A DNA stretch of 9,244 nucleotides from Longimonas sp046498435 (lineage in GTDB: Bacteria; Bacteroidota; Rhodothermia; Rhodothermales; Salinibacteraceae), in contig NZ_JAWOAR010000231.1 in assembly GCF_046498435.1 (NCBI RefSeq), positions 1 to 9,244 on the forward strand, given 5' to 3'. Of this stretch, positions 1 to 6,371 are shown piece by piece. The notes under the pieces were generated by a model. That model was given only the letters and a program-made list of their open reading frames with translations, did no database searches and was not told the DNA's origin. The translations under genes were made by a program, and so were the position numbers. Position 1 is the first letter of the stretch, and each line of letters opens with the position of its first letter.

Positions 1-48
1 TGGGGCATTGCGTATAACACAACGTTCAGCACTACGTACCAATGTGTC

Positions 49-103
49 ATCCCGGACAAGGTGCCCCTGGCACCGCTGATCCGGGATCCATCCTTCGGGA
101 AGG
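49..103. repeat. Nested extragenic palindrome plus small hairpin
   Basis: An outer 7-bp inverted repeat, ATCCCGG (49-55) and CCGGGAT (81-87), encloses a second perfect hairpin, GGTGCC (60-65), loop CCT, GGCACC (69-74). A third small stem follows, CCTT (92-95) and AAGG (100-103). The outer arms, starting TCATCCCGGAC and ending GATCCGGGATCC, look like extragenic palindromic repeats scattered between genes in many bacterial genomes; that resemblance is from memory, not a search. It could also be the transcript end of a gene lying left of the window, but no T-run follows the stem. The copy number in the genome cannot be seen here. Confidence 0.55.
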
Positions 104-247
104 CGGCTCCATGTGTTTGTTCAGGAGCCCGTCATTTTGCGTCGGGTACCGTGAAAACGTGAACAGGTCAGTTGTTAAATATCTGCATGACGATTCTGCG
201 CAGATGGTATAAGCAGCCCTGGCGACGGGGATGTTCAATACACACCG

Positions 248-275
248 GATCTACCTGTTCTCGATCTATCTGTTC
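248..275. repeat. Two 13-bp direct repeats, period 15
   Basis: GATCTACCTGTTC (248-260) is followed two bases later by GATCTATCTGTTC (263-275), differing at one position. The octamer ACCTGTTC of the first copy also appears inverted as GAACAGGT at 161-168. Paired direct repeats upstream of a gene can be protein-binding sites, but nothing else supports that here; a chance duplication is equally possible. Confidence 0.4.
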
Positions 276-413
276 GGATTGATTTCCCGTTCTGCCTTCC
301 TCCCAAAGCTATAATCAGCGTCTCAACCAGCTGAATACAGTATTTCTCATCCCCAGCGGAAATGACCTTCAGGCGCGTCGTCGCGGGCTGCCTGTCATCA
401 AGGGAGACCTCTT

Positions 414-495
414 CTGTGGAGTTCAGCACCCCTTCAGTGGGACCCTCGCGTTCTACTCTTCGTTTTTTTGATAAACTGTCTACTCTGCCCCACAG
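414..495 (+). promoter_or_regulatory. CTGTGG...CCACAG pair in the helicase leader
   Basis: CTGTGG (414-419) and its complement CCACAG (490-495) flank a T-rich tract, the second arm ending 17 bases before ATG 513. The same two hexamers form the core of the inverted repeat in the leader of the downstream Hsp70 gene (3874-3909), which is why it is listed. The 70-base spacing makes a simple hairpin weak; a shared protein-binding half-site is the alternative. Six-base matches can arise by chance, so this is tentative. Confidence 0.25.
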
Positions 496-512
496 TCATC
501 TCCTTTCTGTAC

Positions 513-3500
513 ATGTCTTCGTCTCCACGCGATCTGTTTGATTCCGCCTCGTCTAACTCGGAGCCTACATGGCCTGCCCCGCATCGATTTGCGCTCAACG
601 AAACAGAACGCACCGTAGGCACCCGGTTAGACGACCTGTTTGCCGCTTCGGAGCAGGTGCTTTTCCTGACGGGATACACCTCGCTGGCCCACCTGGCCCG
701 TTTCTTTAGCAGGCACGACGTTGGGGAACGCACCATCGAGATTGTGTTGGGCAATCAGCCTACGCCAGATACGCGCGGCACCTTCGTTGACACACTCCCC
801 GTGGACGAACAGGCACGCGCTTTTTGGATGGAACGGGGCATCTCGGTGCTCAGCGGGCGCGGCATCACCCGGCTCATCGCAGCCATCGACACAGGACACG
901 TCCGGTTCTACGAGTCTCGCGATCTACACGCAAAGATTTATATCGGCGATACAGAAGCACTTATCGGGTCCAGCAACTTTTCGCAGATGGGGCTTCACCG
1001 CCAGCGCGAGGCCAACGTGCGCTTCGCAGCAGACACGCACGATTACCGGTATTTACGCGCCATCGCCGAGCGGTTTCGCGACGATGCCACCGATTGTAGC
1101 GCGTCGATACGCGCGCTTTTGCATGATCTGCTTCAATTTGTAACGTGGCCCGAAGCGCTTGCCCGAGGCGCAGCCGAGCTCCTCGAAGGCGAATGGATCA
1201 CACGCTACCCCGACATTGCTCGCCTACTGCGCAACCAGTCGCTTTGGCCGCACCAGGAGCAGGCCATTGCACAAGGGCTCTGGATTTTGGACACGCGCGG
1301 CAGTGTGCTCGTGGCCGATGCCACCGGATCTGGGAAAACACGGTTAGGTACACATCTGCTCTACAGCCTCATGAATCGCTTGTGGGCTCGCGGGCAAGGG
1401 CCCCGCACAAACACCACCGTGGTGTGCCCGCCCCAAGTCGTCGACAACTGGTCATTGGAGATGCACAGCGTTCCCGGTCAACAATCACTCAACGCCATCT
1501 CCCACGGCCTGCTCTCGCAGGGCGCACATCGCGACCGGCTCGCCACGCGTATCCAGCAGACTAATATTCTCTTCCTGGATGAGGCGCACAATTACCTCGC
1601 CACCAACTCAAAACGCAGCAAAATTATTGCGTCCAGCGTGGCCGACTACACCGGACTGCTTACCGCCACGCCGCTTAACCGAGGTCCCAAGGATCTCTTG
1701 CGGATGATTGAATTGATGGGGCTCGACACCCTCTCCGACGACGAATTCGATACATACAAGACACTTGCCCATCAGCCTGGACGCCTTGAACCAGCACAGA
1801 TCGACGATCTGCGGTCTATTGTTGGACAGTACACCATTCGCCGCACGAAACGCGATCTAAACCGCTTTGTGGAGCGCAACCCGGAAGGCTACCGCGATGC
1901 AAACGGACGCCTCTGCCAATATCCTGAGCATCGCTGCAAAACCTACCCGACTGGCGAGACCCATACCGACCGCGACCTGGCTGTACAGATTGCCGACTAT
2001 GCCAGGCGATTACGTGGGCTGCAATGGATCTACTTAACGCCTCCCAAATCCATTCGCGGCCCCCTCGATAAGGAAGAGCAGTTCTTCGAGCAGATGTGCA
2101 ACGCCGCTCGTGGACTCGTTGGGTACTTTGTACGAAGCGCCATGCAATCGTCCCGAGCCGCCCTGCTTGAAATGATCCATGGCACCGAAGAAGCGGCCTC
2201 TATGTTGGACTTTCCACCTGGCCGTAAGACCGAAAGTGGGGACTTCTTAACTTCGCTGGACGCACTTCGTCAAGAGCCTCCAACTGCAAAAAATGCGCTT
2301 TCCATCTCTCTTCCTGCATGGCTTACCACCGACTTTGACGAGACGGTTGACCGCGAGCAATCGCTGCTTCGTAAAATCAGTGAATGTGCACGCCAGATGT
2401 CTGCGGCTCGCACCGAAGCGCGCATTCGCCAGATCCGCTCTGTACAGCAGGAGCATCCCGTTCTCTTGGTGTTCGATTCGCGTCCGCTTACGCTTCGGCA
2501 CCTACACCATGCGTTGCAGCACGCCAGTCATTCCACCGAGATTGTTGTTGCCGACGGCTCGCTAACAAATGCCCAGCGGCGTGCCCTTACCGAGCGGCTG
2601 GGTCTCGACGGATCCGCAACACGCCTCCTTGTCCTGTGCAGCGACGCTATGAGCGAAGGACTCAACCTGCAGCGAGCCTCGGCTGTAATTTTGCTCGATA
2701 CGCCCAGCGTCATTCGCATTGCCGAACAGCGCGTAGGACGCGTTGACCGCATGAACAGCCCGCACGACGCCATCGAGGTACACTGGCCCGATAACAGTCC
2801 CCCGTTCCGCACGCAAACACGCGACCTTCTCATTGAGCGGCATCGTGCTACGCACAACTTGCTCGGCTCAAACATCACGCTGCCCAATACCATGGTCGAT
2901 ACCTTCGACGACCTGGCCACGGAAGACGATCAGGATGTGGATGCAGATGCCCTGATCGAAGAGTACTTTGACCACCGTGAGCACGAGGGAGCCGCCCCGC
3001 TTAACGACGCATTTCAACCTGTGCGGGCCCTCGTCACCGACTCCCCCGATGCAGAGGCTCCCCCACTCATCTCCCCTCCCGTGTATGAGCAGGTGGCCGA
3101 GCTCTCGGCCTCCGCCTGGAGCCGTGTAAGCGTGGTACGCGGCGATGCGCCATGGGGATTTTTCTGCATTCGTGCTACGTCCGAGCGTGCACCGCGTTGG
3201 GTGTTCATGCACGAGAAGCGCTCCGCCCCCGGCACCCTGTCGCTGCACGCAACTCCATGGACGTGTCTTACGCATCTCGATGCCATTGCTACCCAACTCC
3301 GCACCCGCCTCCCTCACGTTGAGTCGCTGAATGCCGACACTGCGTTTGCGAACTGGGAGCCTGTTGAGAAAGCCCTCACTTCTATGATGAAGGCCCTCCG
3401 TCATCATGAGCGCGACTTACTCTCACACAAAGCCCGCCACGCGCTCACTCTGCTCAACGACGTGTGCACGCACTATCAGAGCACTACCTCGGACCCTGAC

Positions 3501-3791
3501 CGCAAGCGATACTGTAACTTCGTGCTCTCTCATTTACGCGGCACGGCAGAAGACACGGCCAACATCAGTGCACTGGCCGATGCCTGGCTTCGCCTTGTGC
3601 AGCCCCGCTACGTGGAGTGGCGCCGCACACAGTCGGGCATTGTCCGCCTGCAAGACATGCTCCCATCGCTCGTTGAAACCCCGATTCCCACGAGCGACCT
3701 TCGCGAATTGGCCCATGCACTGGTCCCCGAACCGCACTTCGACCAGCGCCTGGCAGCCGCGATTATCGCTCTGGCTCCTGCCATCGCTTAA
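513..3791 (+). CDS. PLD-nuclease/SNF2-family helicase fusion protein
   Basis: Predicted cytoplasmic DNA-acting ATPase of 1092 residues. The N-terminal domain (about 25-205) carries one phospholipase D HKD motif, H139-x-K141-x4-D146, followed by GSSN (152-155), as in PLD-type nucleases; one motif per chain implies dimerisation. A superfamily 2 motor follows: W-P-H-Q (245-248), Walker A ATGSGKT (270-276, Lys275), DEAH box (356-359), TATP (384-387), the SNF2-typical RRTKRDL (from 443), motif V SEGLNLQ (714-720) and motif VI QRVGRVDR (739-746). All ATPase motifs look intact, so it is probably active; SNF2 motors usually translocate on double-stranded DNA. The last 260 or so residues contain an acidic stretch and helices I cannot assign. 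The open frame extends to a TTG at 468, but ATG 513 is preferred because it is the first ATG; neither has a clear ribosome-binding site. The Hsp70 gene follows after 173 bases on the same strand. A role in anti-phage defence or repair is inference; fusions of helicase and PLD nuclease occur in defence systems such as Mokosh type II, though the Mokosh helicase is a different family. Confidence 0.9.
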   Translation: MSSSPRDLFDSASSNSEPTWPAPHRFALNETERTVGTRLDDLFAASEQVLFLTGYTSLAHLARFFSRHDVGERTIEIVLGNQPTPDTRGTFVDTLPVDEQARAFWMERGISVLSGRGITRLIAAIDTGHVRFYESRDLHAKIYIGDTEALIGSSNFSQMGLHRQREANVRFAADTHDYRYLRAIAERFRDDATDCSASIRALLHDLLQFVTWPEALARGAAELLEGEWITRYPDIARLLRNQSLWPHQEQAIAQGLWILDTRGSVLVADATGSGKTRLGTHLLYSLMNRLWARGQGPRTNTTVVCPPQVVDNWSLEMHSVPGQQSLNAISHGLLSQGAHRDRLATRIQQTNILFLDEAHNYLATNSKRSKIIASSVADYTGLLTATPLNRGPKDLLRMIELMGLDTLSDDEFDTYKTLAHQPGRLEPAQIDDLRSIVGQYTIRRTKRDLNRFVERNPEGYRDANGRLCQYPEHRCKTYPTGETHTDRDLAVQIADYARRLRGLQWIYLTPPKSIRGPLDKEEQFFEQMCNAARGLVGYFVRSAMQSSRAALLEMIHGTEEAASMLDFPPGRKTESGDFLTSLDALRQEPPTAKNALSISLPAWLTTDFDETVDREQSLLRKISECARQMSAARTEARIRQIRSVQQEHPVLLVFDSRPLTLRHLHHALQHASHSTEIVVADGSLTNAQRRALTERLGLDGSATRLLVLCSDAMSEGLNLQRASAVILLDTPSVIRIAEQRVGRVDRMNSPHDAIEVHWPDNSPPFRTQTRDLLIERHRATHNLLGSNITLPNTMVDTFDDLATEDDQDVDADALIEEYFDHREHEGAAPLNDAFQPVRALVTDSPDAEAPPLISPPVYEQVAELSASAWSRVSVVRGDAPWGFFCIRATSERAPRWVFMHEKRSAPGTLSLHATPWTCLTHLDAIATQLRTRLPHVESLNADTAFANWEPVEKALTSMMKALRHHERDLLSHKARHALTLLNDVCTHYQSTTSDPDRKRYCNFVLSHLRGTAEDTANISALADAWLRLVQPRYVEWRRTQSGIVRLQDMLPSLVETPIPTSDLRELAHALVPEPHFDQRLAAAIIALAPAIA

Positions 3792-3854
3792 CAGTCTACT
3801 GTTTATTTGTTTTCTTTTGCAATAACGGCTCCCCGTGCCCAAGTCCGCGGGAAT

Positions 3855-3909
3855 CTGTGGAGGAACACAGACACTGTGGAAACTTGCTCCCGCTTCTCCT
3901 TTTCCACAG
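3855..3909 (+). promoter_or_regulatory. Overlapping inverted repeats in the Hsp70 leader
   Basis: Four complementary segments lie 56-110 bases upstream of the Hsp70 start: 1, CTGTGGA (3855-3861); 2, CACAG (3866-3870); 3, CTGTGGAAA (3874-3882); 4, TTTCCACAG (3901-3909). Segments 1:2 pair over 5 bp with a 6-base loop, 2:3 over 5 bp with a 3-base loop, 3:4 over 9 bp with an 18-base loop, and 1:4 over 7 bp. These pairings exclude one another, the layout of an RNA switch or attenuator; alternatively CTGTGGAA/TTCCACAG is an operator for a dimeric regulator. There is no CIRCE (HrcA) operator. The pairings are seen in the sequence; function is inferred. Confidence 0.45.
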
Positions 3910-3964
3910 CATAAGTTGTTGGTTGTTATCAGTTGGTTTTCATCATCGGTCTCCGTGCGTCTCT

Positions 3965-5911
3965 ATGGCAATTGTTGGCATTGATCTGGGCACCACCACA
4001 TCCGAGATCGCAATCTTCGATGAGAAGGAGGGACCCCGCATCCTCAAAGATGCACGCGGCCACGAAATCGTCGATTCCTACTTCGGGTTCGACCAGAAGA
4101 CCAACCAGCCTGTCGTAGGCGAAGGCGTGAAGTCCATCGCGCAGTCTGATCCCGAGCTCGTCGTGGAGCAGGTAAAACGCTACATGCGCGAGGACGTGGA
4201 GTTCACCGTGGGCAATCAGCAGTTTACGCCTGCCGAGGTGTCGGCGCAGATCCTTACGCATCTCAAAAAGAGCGCTGAGCAGCAGCTGGGGGAAACGGTA
4301 GATCGATGCGTGATTACGGTGCCTGCCAACTTCCCCGATCCCGCCCGACGCGCCACCAAACAGGCCGGCGAGATTGCTGGGATGCGCGTGGAACGCATCA
4401 TCAACGAGCCCACCGCCGCCGCGCTCTCGTATAGCTACGAGGAAGACCTCGGCAACGAAACCCTGCTCGTGTACGACTTCGGCGGCGGCACCTTCGACGT
4501 GTCGATTGTGGAATACAAAGGCACCGTCATCGACGTGAAAGCCTCCTCGGGCGATACGGACCTTGGCGGCAAGGACTTCGACCAGGCGCTTGTGGCGCAC
4601 GTGGCGTCGAAGTTTGAAGAGGAGCACAACGTCTCCATTTCCAAAGATTCGGGCAACTATTACCGCCTCCTCTTTGCATGCGAAGCGGTCAAAAAAGACC
4701 TGAGCGTGAGCACACACGCTACCGTTAACATTCCGTACTTTATGGTGAAAGACGGCGAGCCCATCAACTTGCAGGTGGATGTGCGGCGCGAAACCTTCGA
4801 GGAGCTAATCCGCCCGATGGTGCAGCAGACCGAAGCCGCCATTGATAAGGCGCTCTATGATGCCGAAATGACGCACGCCGACATCGACCGGGTGCTCATG
4901 GTAGGCGGAAGCAGCCGCATCCCGTTTGTGCAGCAGTTTGTGGAAAACGTGATGGGCCTGGTGCCCCACAAGCAGATCGACCCCGACAAGGCCATTGCTC
5001 TGGGCGCTGCGGTGCAAACGGCGATGCTCGACGGCACCACCGATCGCACCATCCAGGACGTGTGCCCGCTCTCACTCGGCACCGTGGTCGTCCGCCGCGA
5101 CTACGGACAGCTCGTCGACGGACAGTACTCCGAGATCATTCCTACCAACAGCAAGGTCTCACAGGAATACACACGCGAATATACCACTGCGGTAAAAGGC
5201 CAAGAATCCATTACGCTGGCGGTGTATCAGCGGGATTCGCAGTCGGACTCGTTCCAGGCCGAGGTCAACGAGCGGCCCAACGAAGCCGAGGGCTTTACCC
5301 GCCTCGACCGCCGCACCATCGACATCCCACCGGAGGCCGACAGCGACGACATCGAGGTGACGTATGTCTACAACCCCGACGGCATGCTCGACATTTCGGT
5401 GACGTTTCCCGGCACCGACATTGAGCACACGTTTCAAGCCCATGCTGGGCTCGACGAGGCCGCCATTGCTCAGTCGCGCAAAAAGGTGGAAGCCACGTAC
5501 GCTGCTTCGGCATCTGCCGACTCAGGCTCCGATGCCCAGACCGACTGGGACGATGTGGACTGGCTGAGCGACCTCGACATGGCCGAAGAATCGTCCTCGA
5601 CTACACCCGATCCGTCTTCATCCGGCTCCACTTCGTGGCCGTCGTCTGCCGATCAACATGATACAAGCCCGTCCTCCGCATCGAGCCCCGACGCCGACGC
5701 CGCCTGGAAGAACTCGGATTACTTTGCGGATGTGAAGTCGCTTCTCGACATGGCTGAAGCAGAGCTTGACGGGGGGCACTTGCATCCCAATGAAAAGGAC
5801 AAGCTACGCGGGCTTATCAGCAAAATGAAGAACGCGCTCGTCGACAACGACGAAGACCGCGTGTATGACCTCGAAGGACGTATTATGGATATCGTGCTCG
5901 GGCTCTCGTAG
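3965..5911 (+). CDS. Hsp70-family chaperone with divergent linker and lid
   Basis: ATP-dependent chaperone of 648 residues, clearly DnaK-related. Nucleotide-binding domain: phosphate-1 loop DLGTTTSE (7-14), Lys71 at the position of the catalytic DnaK Lys70, NEPTAAAL (148-155), phosphate-2 loop DFGGGTFD (171-178) and adenosine motif VGGSSRIP (313-320), so ATPase activity is expected. The substrate-binding beta domain spans about 366-490, beginning DVCPLSLG, where DnaK has DVTPLSLG. Two oddities stand out: the hydrophobic DVLLLD interdomain linker of DnaK is replaced by a polar DRTIQD-like stretch (360-365), and lid helix A (about 495-514) is separated from the C-terminal helical bundle (about 585-645) by some 70 Ser/Asp-rich residues. 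There is no grpE or dnaJ nearby, so this is likely a specialised paralogue, perhaps serving the PLD-SNF2 protein upstream. The frame is open back to GTG 3857, but ATG 3965 is chosen because Hsp70s begin just before the phosphate-1 loop. I give no symbol because it may not be the housekeeping dnaK. Confidence 0.93.
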   Translation: MAIVGIDLGTTTSEIAIFDEKEGPRILKDARGHEIVDSYFGFDQKTNQPVVGEGVKSIAQSDPELVVEQVKRYMREDVEFTVGNQQFTPAEVSAQILTHLKKSAEQQLGETVDRCVITVPANFPDPARRATKQAGEIAGMRVERIINEPTAAALSYSYEEDLGNETLLVYDFGGGTFDVSIVEYKGTVIDVKASSGDTDLGGKDFDQALVAHVASKFEEEHNVSISKDSGNYYRLLFACEAVKKDLSVSTHATVNIPYFMVKDGEPINLQVDVRRETFEELIRPMVQQTEAAIDKALYDAEMTHADIDRVLMVGGSSRIPFVQQFVENVMGLVPHKQIDPDKAIALGAAVQTAMLDGTTDRTIQDVCPLSLGTVVVRRDYGQLVDGQYSEIIPTNSKVSQEYTREYTTAVKGQESITLAVYQRDSQSDSFQAEVNERPNEAEGFTRLDRRTIDIPPEADSDDIEVTYVYNPDGMLDISVTFPGTDIEHTFQAHAGLDEAAIAQSRKKVEATYAASASADSGSDAQTDWDDVDWLSDLDMAEESSSTTPDPSSSGSTSWPSSADQHDTSPSSASSPDADAAWKNSDYFADVKSLLDMAEAELDGGHLHPNEKDKLRGLISKMKNALVDNDEDRVYDLEGRIMDIVLGLS

Positions 5912-5931
5912 TGCTCTGTCACACCTGAATG

Positions 5932-5971
5932 TTAGGGGGCGGAGACTGTGCCAAACTCTGTGTTCCCCTAA
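5932..5971 (+). other. Inverted repeat after the Hsp70 stop codon
   Basis: TTAGGGG (5932-5938) and CCCCTAA (5965-5971) are perfectly complementary over 7 bp with 26 bases between them, starting 21 bases after the Hsp70 stop. It could form the 3' end structure of the Hsp70 mRNA. The long loop and lack of a following T-run argue against a classical intrinsic terminator. Its right arm lies in the first copy of the tandem repeat described separately. Confidence 0.3.
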
Positions 5972-5990
5972 AATCTGTGTCCCCCCAAAA
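5957..5990. repeat. 17-bp tandem repeat, two copies
   Basis: The unit TCTGTGTYCCCCYAAAA occurs at 5957-5973 and 5974-5990, with two T/C differences. A degenerate trace lies on each side (ACTGTG before, CCTGTC after), suggesting the array was once longer or has decayed. There is no coding role. Confidence 0.6.
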
Positions 5991-6183
5991 CCTGTCATGG
6001 TGAGCACGCGACGCACCGACAGCTGTCGGCAGAGGGATGACGTGCCGGGGGCGTGGGAATGCCGGTTCTGTGAAGGCTCGCTCAGGTTTTGTCGTGTACT
6101 GTGAGGCAGAACACCTCTACGTGAGGCTGTGTTGCCTTGTCATCGAATTCCCGTGGGAGCACTCGGGAGACCGCTCCGTGTAT

Positions 6184-6200
6184 AGCCGCTTCCCGCGGCT
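6184..6200. other. Perfect 6-bp GC-rich hairpin
   Basis: AGCCGC (6184-6189), loop TTCCC, GCGGCT (6195-6200). A stable stem lying between the convergent Hsp70 and DsbD genes; it could contribute to transcript ends from either side, but no T-run follows on either strand, so it is not called a terminator. Confidence 0.35.
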
Positions 6201-6257
6201 CAAGGGGGATTTGCCTCAATGGATGATACCACATCCGGTTGCAGGATTGCGGTACCT

Positions 6258-6273
6258 CTCCATACCTCCATAC
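6258..6273. repeat. 8-bp perfect tandem duplication
   Basis: CTCCATAC is repeated directly at 6258-6265 and 6266-6273. It is one of three short tandem duplications in this intergenic region and looks like replication slippage. Confidence 0.5.
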
Positions 6274-6339
6274 ATCAACAGAGCCTGCGGAGTGGGTAGG
6301 AGTTCCATCAAGCAAGCTGCGGTCTTCAGCGTCACCTCA

Positions 6340-6371
6340 ACGCATCATTCCTGTAACGCATCATTCCTGTA
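6340..6371. repeat. 16-bp perfect tandem duplication across the dsbD stop
   Basis: ACGCATCATTCCTGTA occurs at 6340-6355 and again immediately at 6356-6371. The right copy contains the DsbD stop codon (6361-6363) and the final Gln and Glu codons. Because DsbD is read from the minus strand, its stop comes in the first copy met, so the duplication leaves the protein unchanged. It is probably a recent slippage event, since the copies are identical. Confidence 0.75.

Larger units (their letters stand above)
1..512. other. Gene-free stretch upstream of the PLD-SNF2 gene
   Basis: I see no convincing coding sequence in these 512 bases; the short open frames on the minus strand have ordinary composition and no recognisable motif. 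Contents: the nested palindrome at 49-103, the direct repeats at 248-275 with a partial inverted copy at 161-168, an isolated TATAAT (310-315) without a matching -35 box, and CTGTGG (414-419) pairing with CCACAG (490-495) near the start of the next gene. The promoter of that gene is probably here, but I cannot place it with confidence. Confidence 0.5.
5912..6360. other. Convergent intergenic region, no gene seen
   Basis: These 449 bases lie between the 3' ends of the Hsp70 and DsbD genes. Open frames of 77 codons (minus) and 111 codons (plus) exist but show no motif. The stretch holds an inverted repeat TTAGGGG/CCCCTAA (5932-5971), three separate short tandem duplications, a GGAGC/GCTCC stem (6156-6177) and a perfect AGCCGC/GCGGCT stem (6184-6200). 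None of the stems is followed by a T-run, so no standard terminator can be assigned, although at least one of them may end transcription. Confidence 0.5.

Noticed and set aside
310..315. TATAAT resembling a -10 box upstream of the PLD-SNF2 gene
   Set aside because: No acceptable -35 box at 16-18 bases upstream and no extended -10; it is nearly 200 bases from the start codon.
235..429. Minus-strand open frame of 64 codons starting GTG
   Set aside because: No recognisable motif, no ribosome-binding site and unremarkable codon pattern; it also overlaps the direct repeats and the probable promoter region of the PLD-SNF2 gene.
513..3791. Assignment of the PLD-SNF2 protein to DISARM or Mokosh
   Set aside because: The DISARM partners (methyltransferase, DrmA, DrmB) are not in the window, and the Mokosh helicase is of superfamily 1, unlike this SNF2-type motor.
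3792..3964. HrcA/CIRCE operator expected before some Hsp70 genes
   Set aside because: The TTAGCACTC/GAGTGCTAA pattern is absent; a different inverted repeat is present.
3929..4717. Long minus-strand open frame opposite the Hsp70 gene
   Set aside because: It is antisense to a clear Hsp70 nucleotide-binding domain, so it is a shadow produced by biased codon use.
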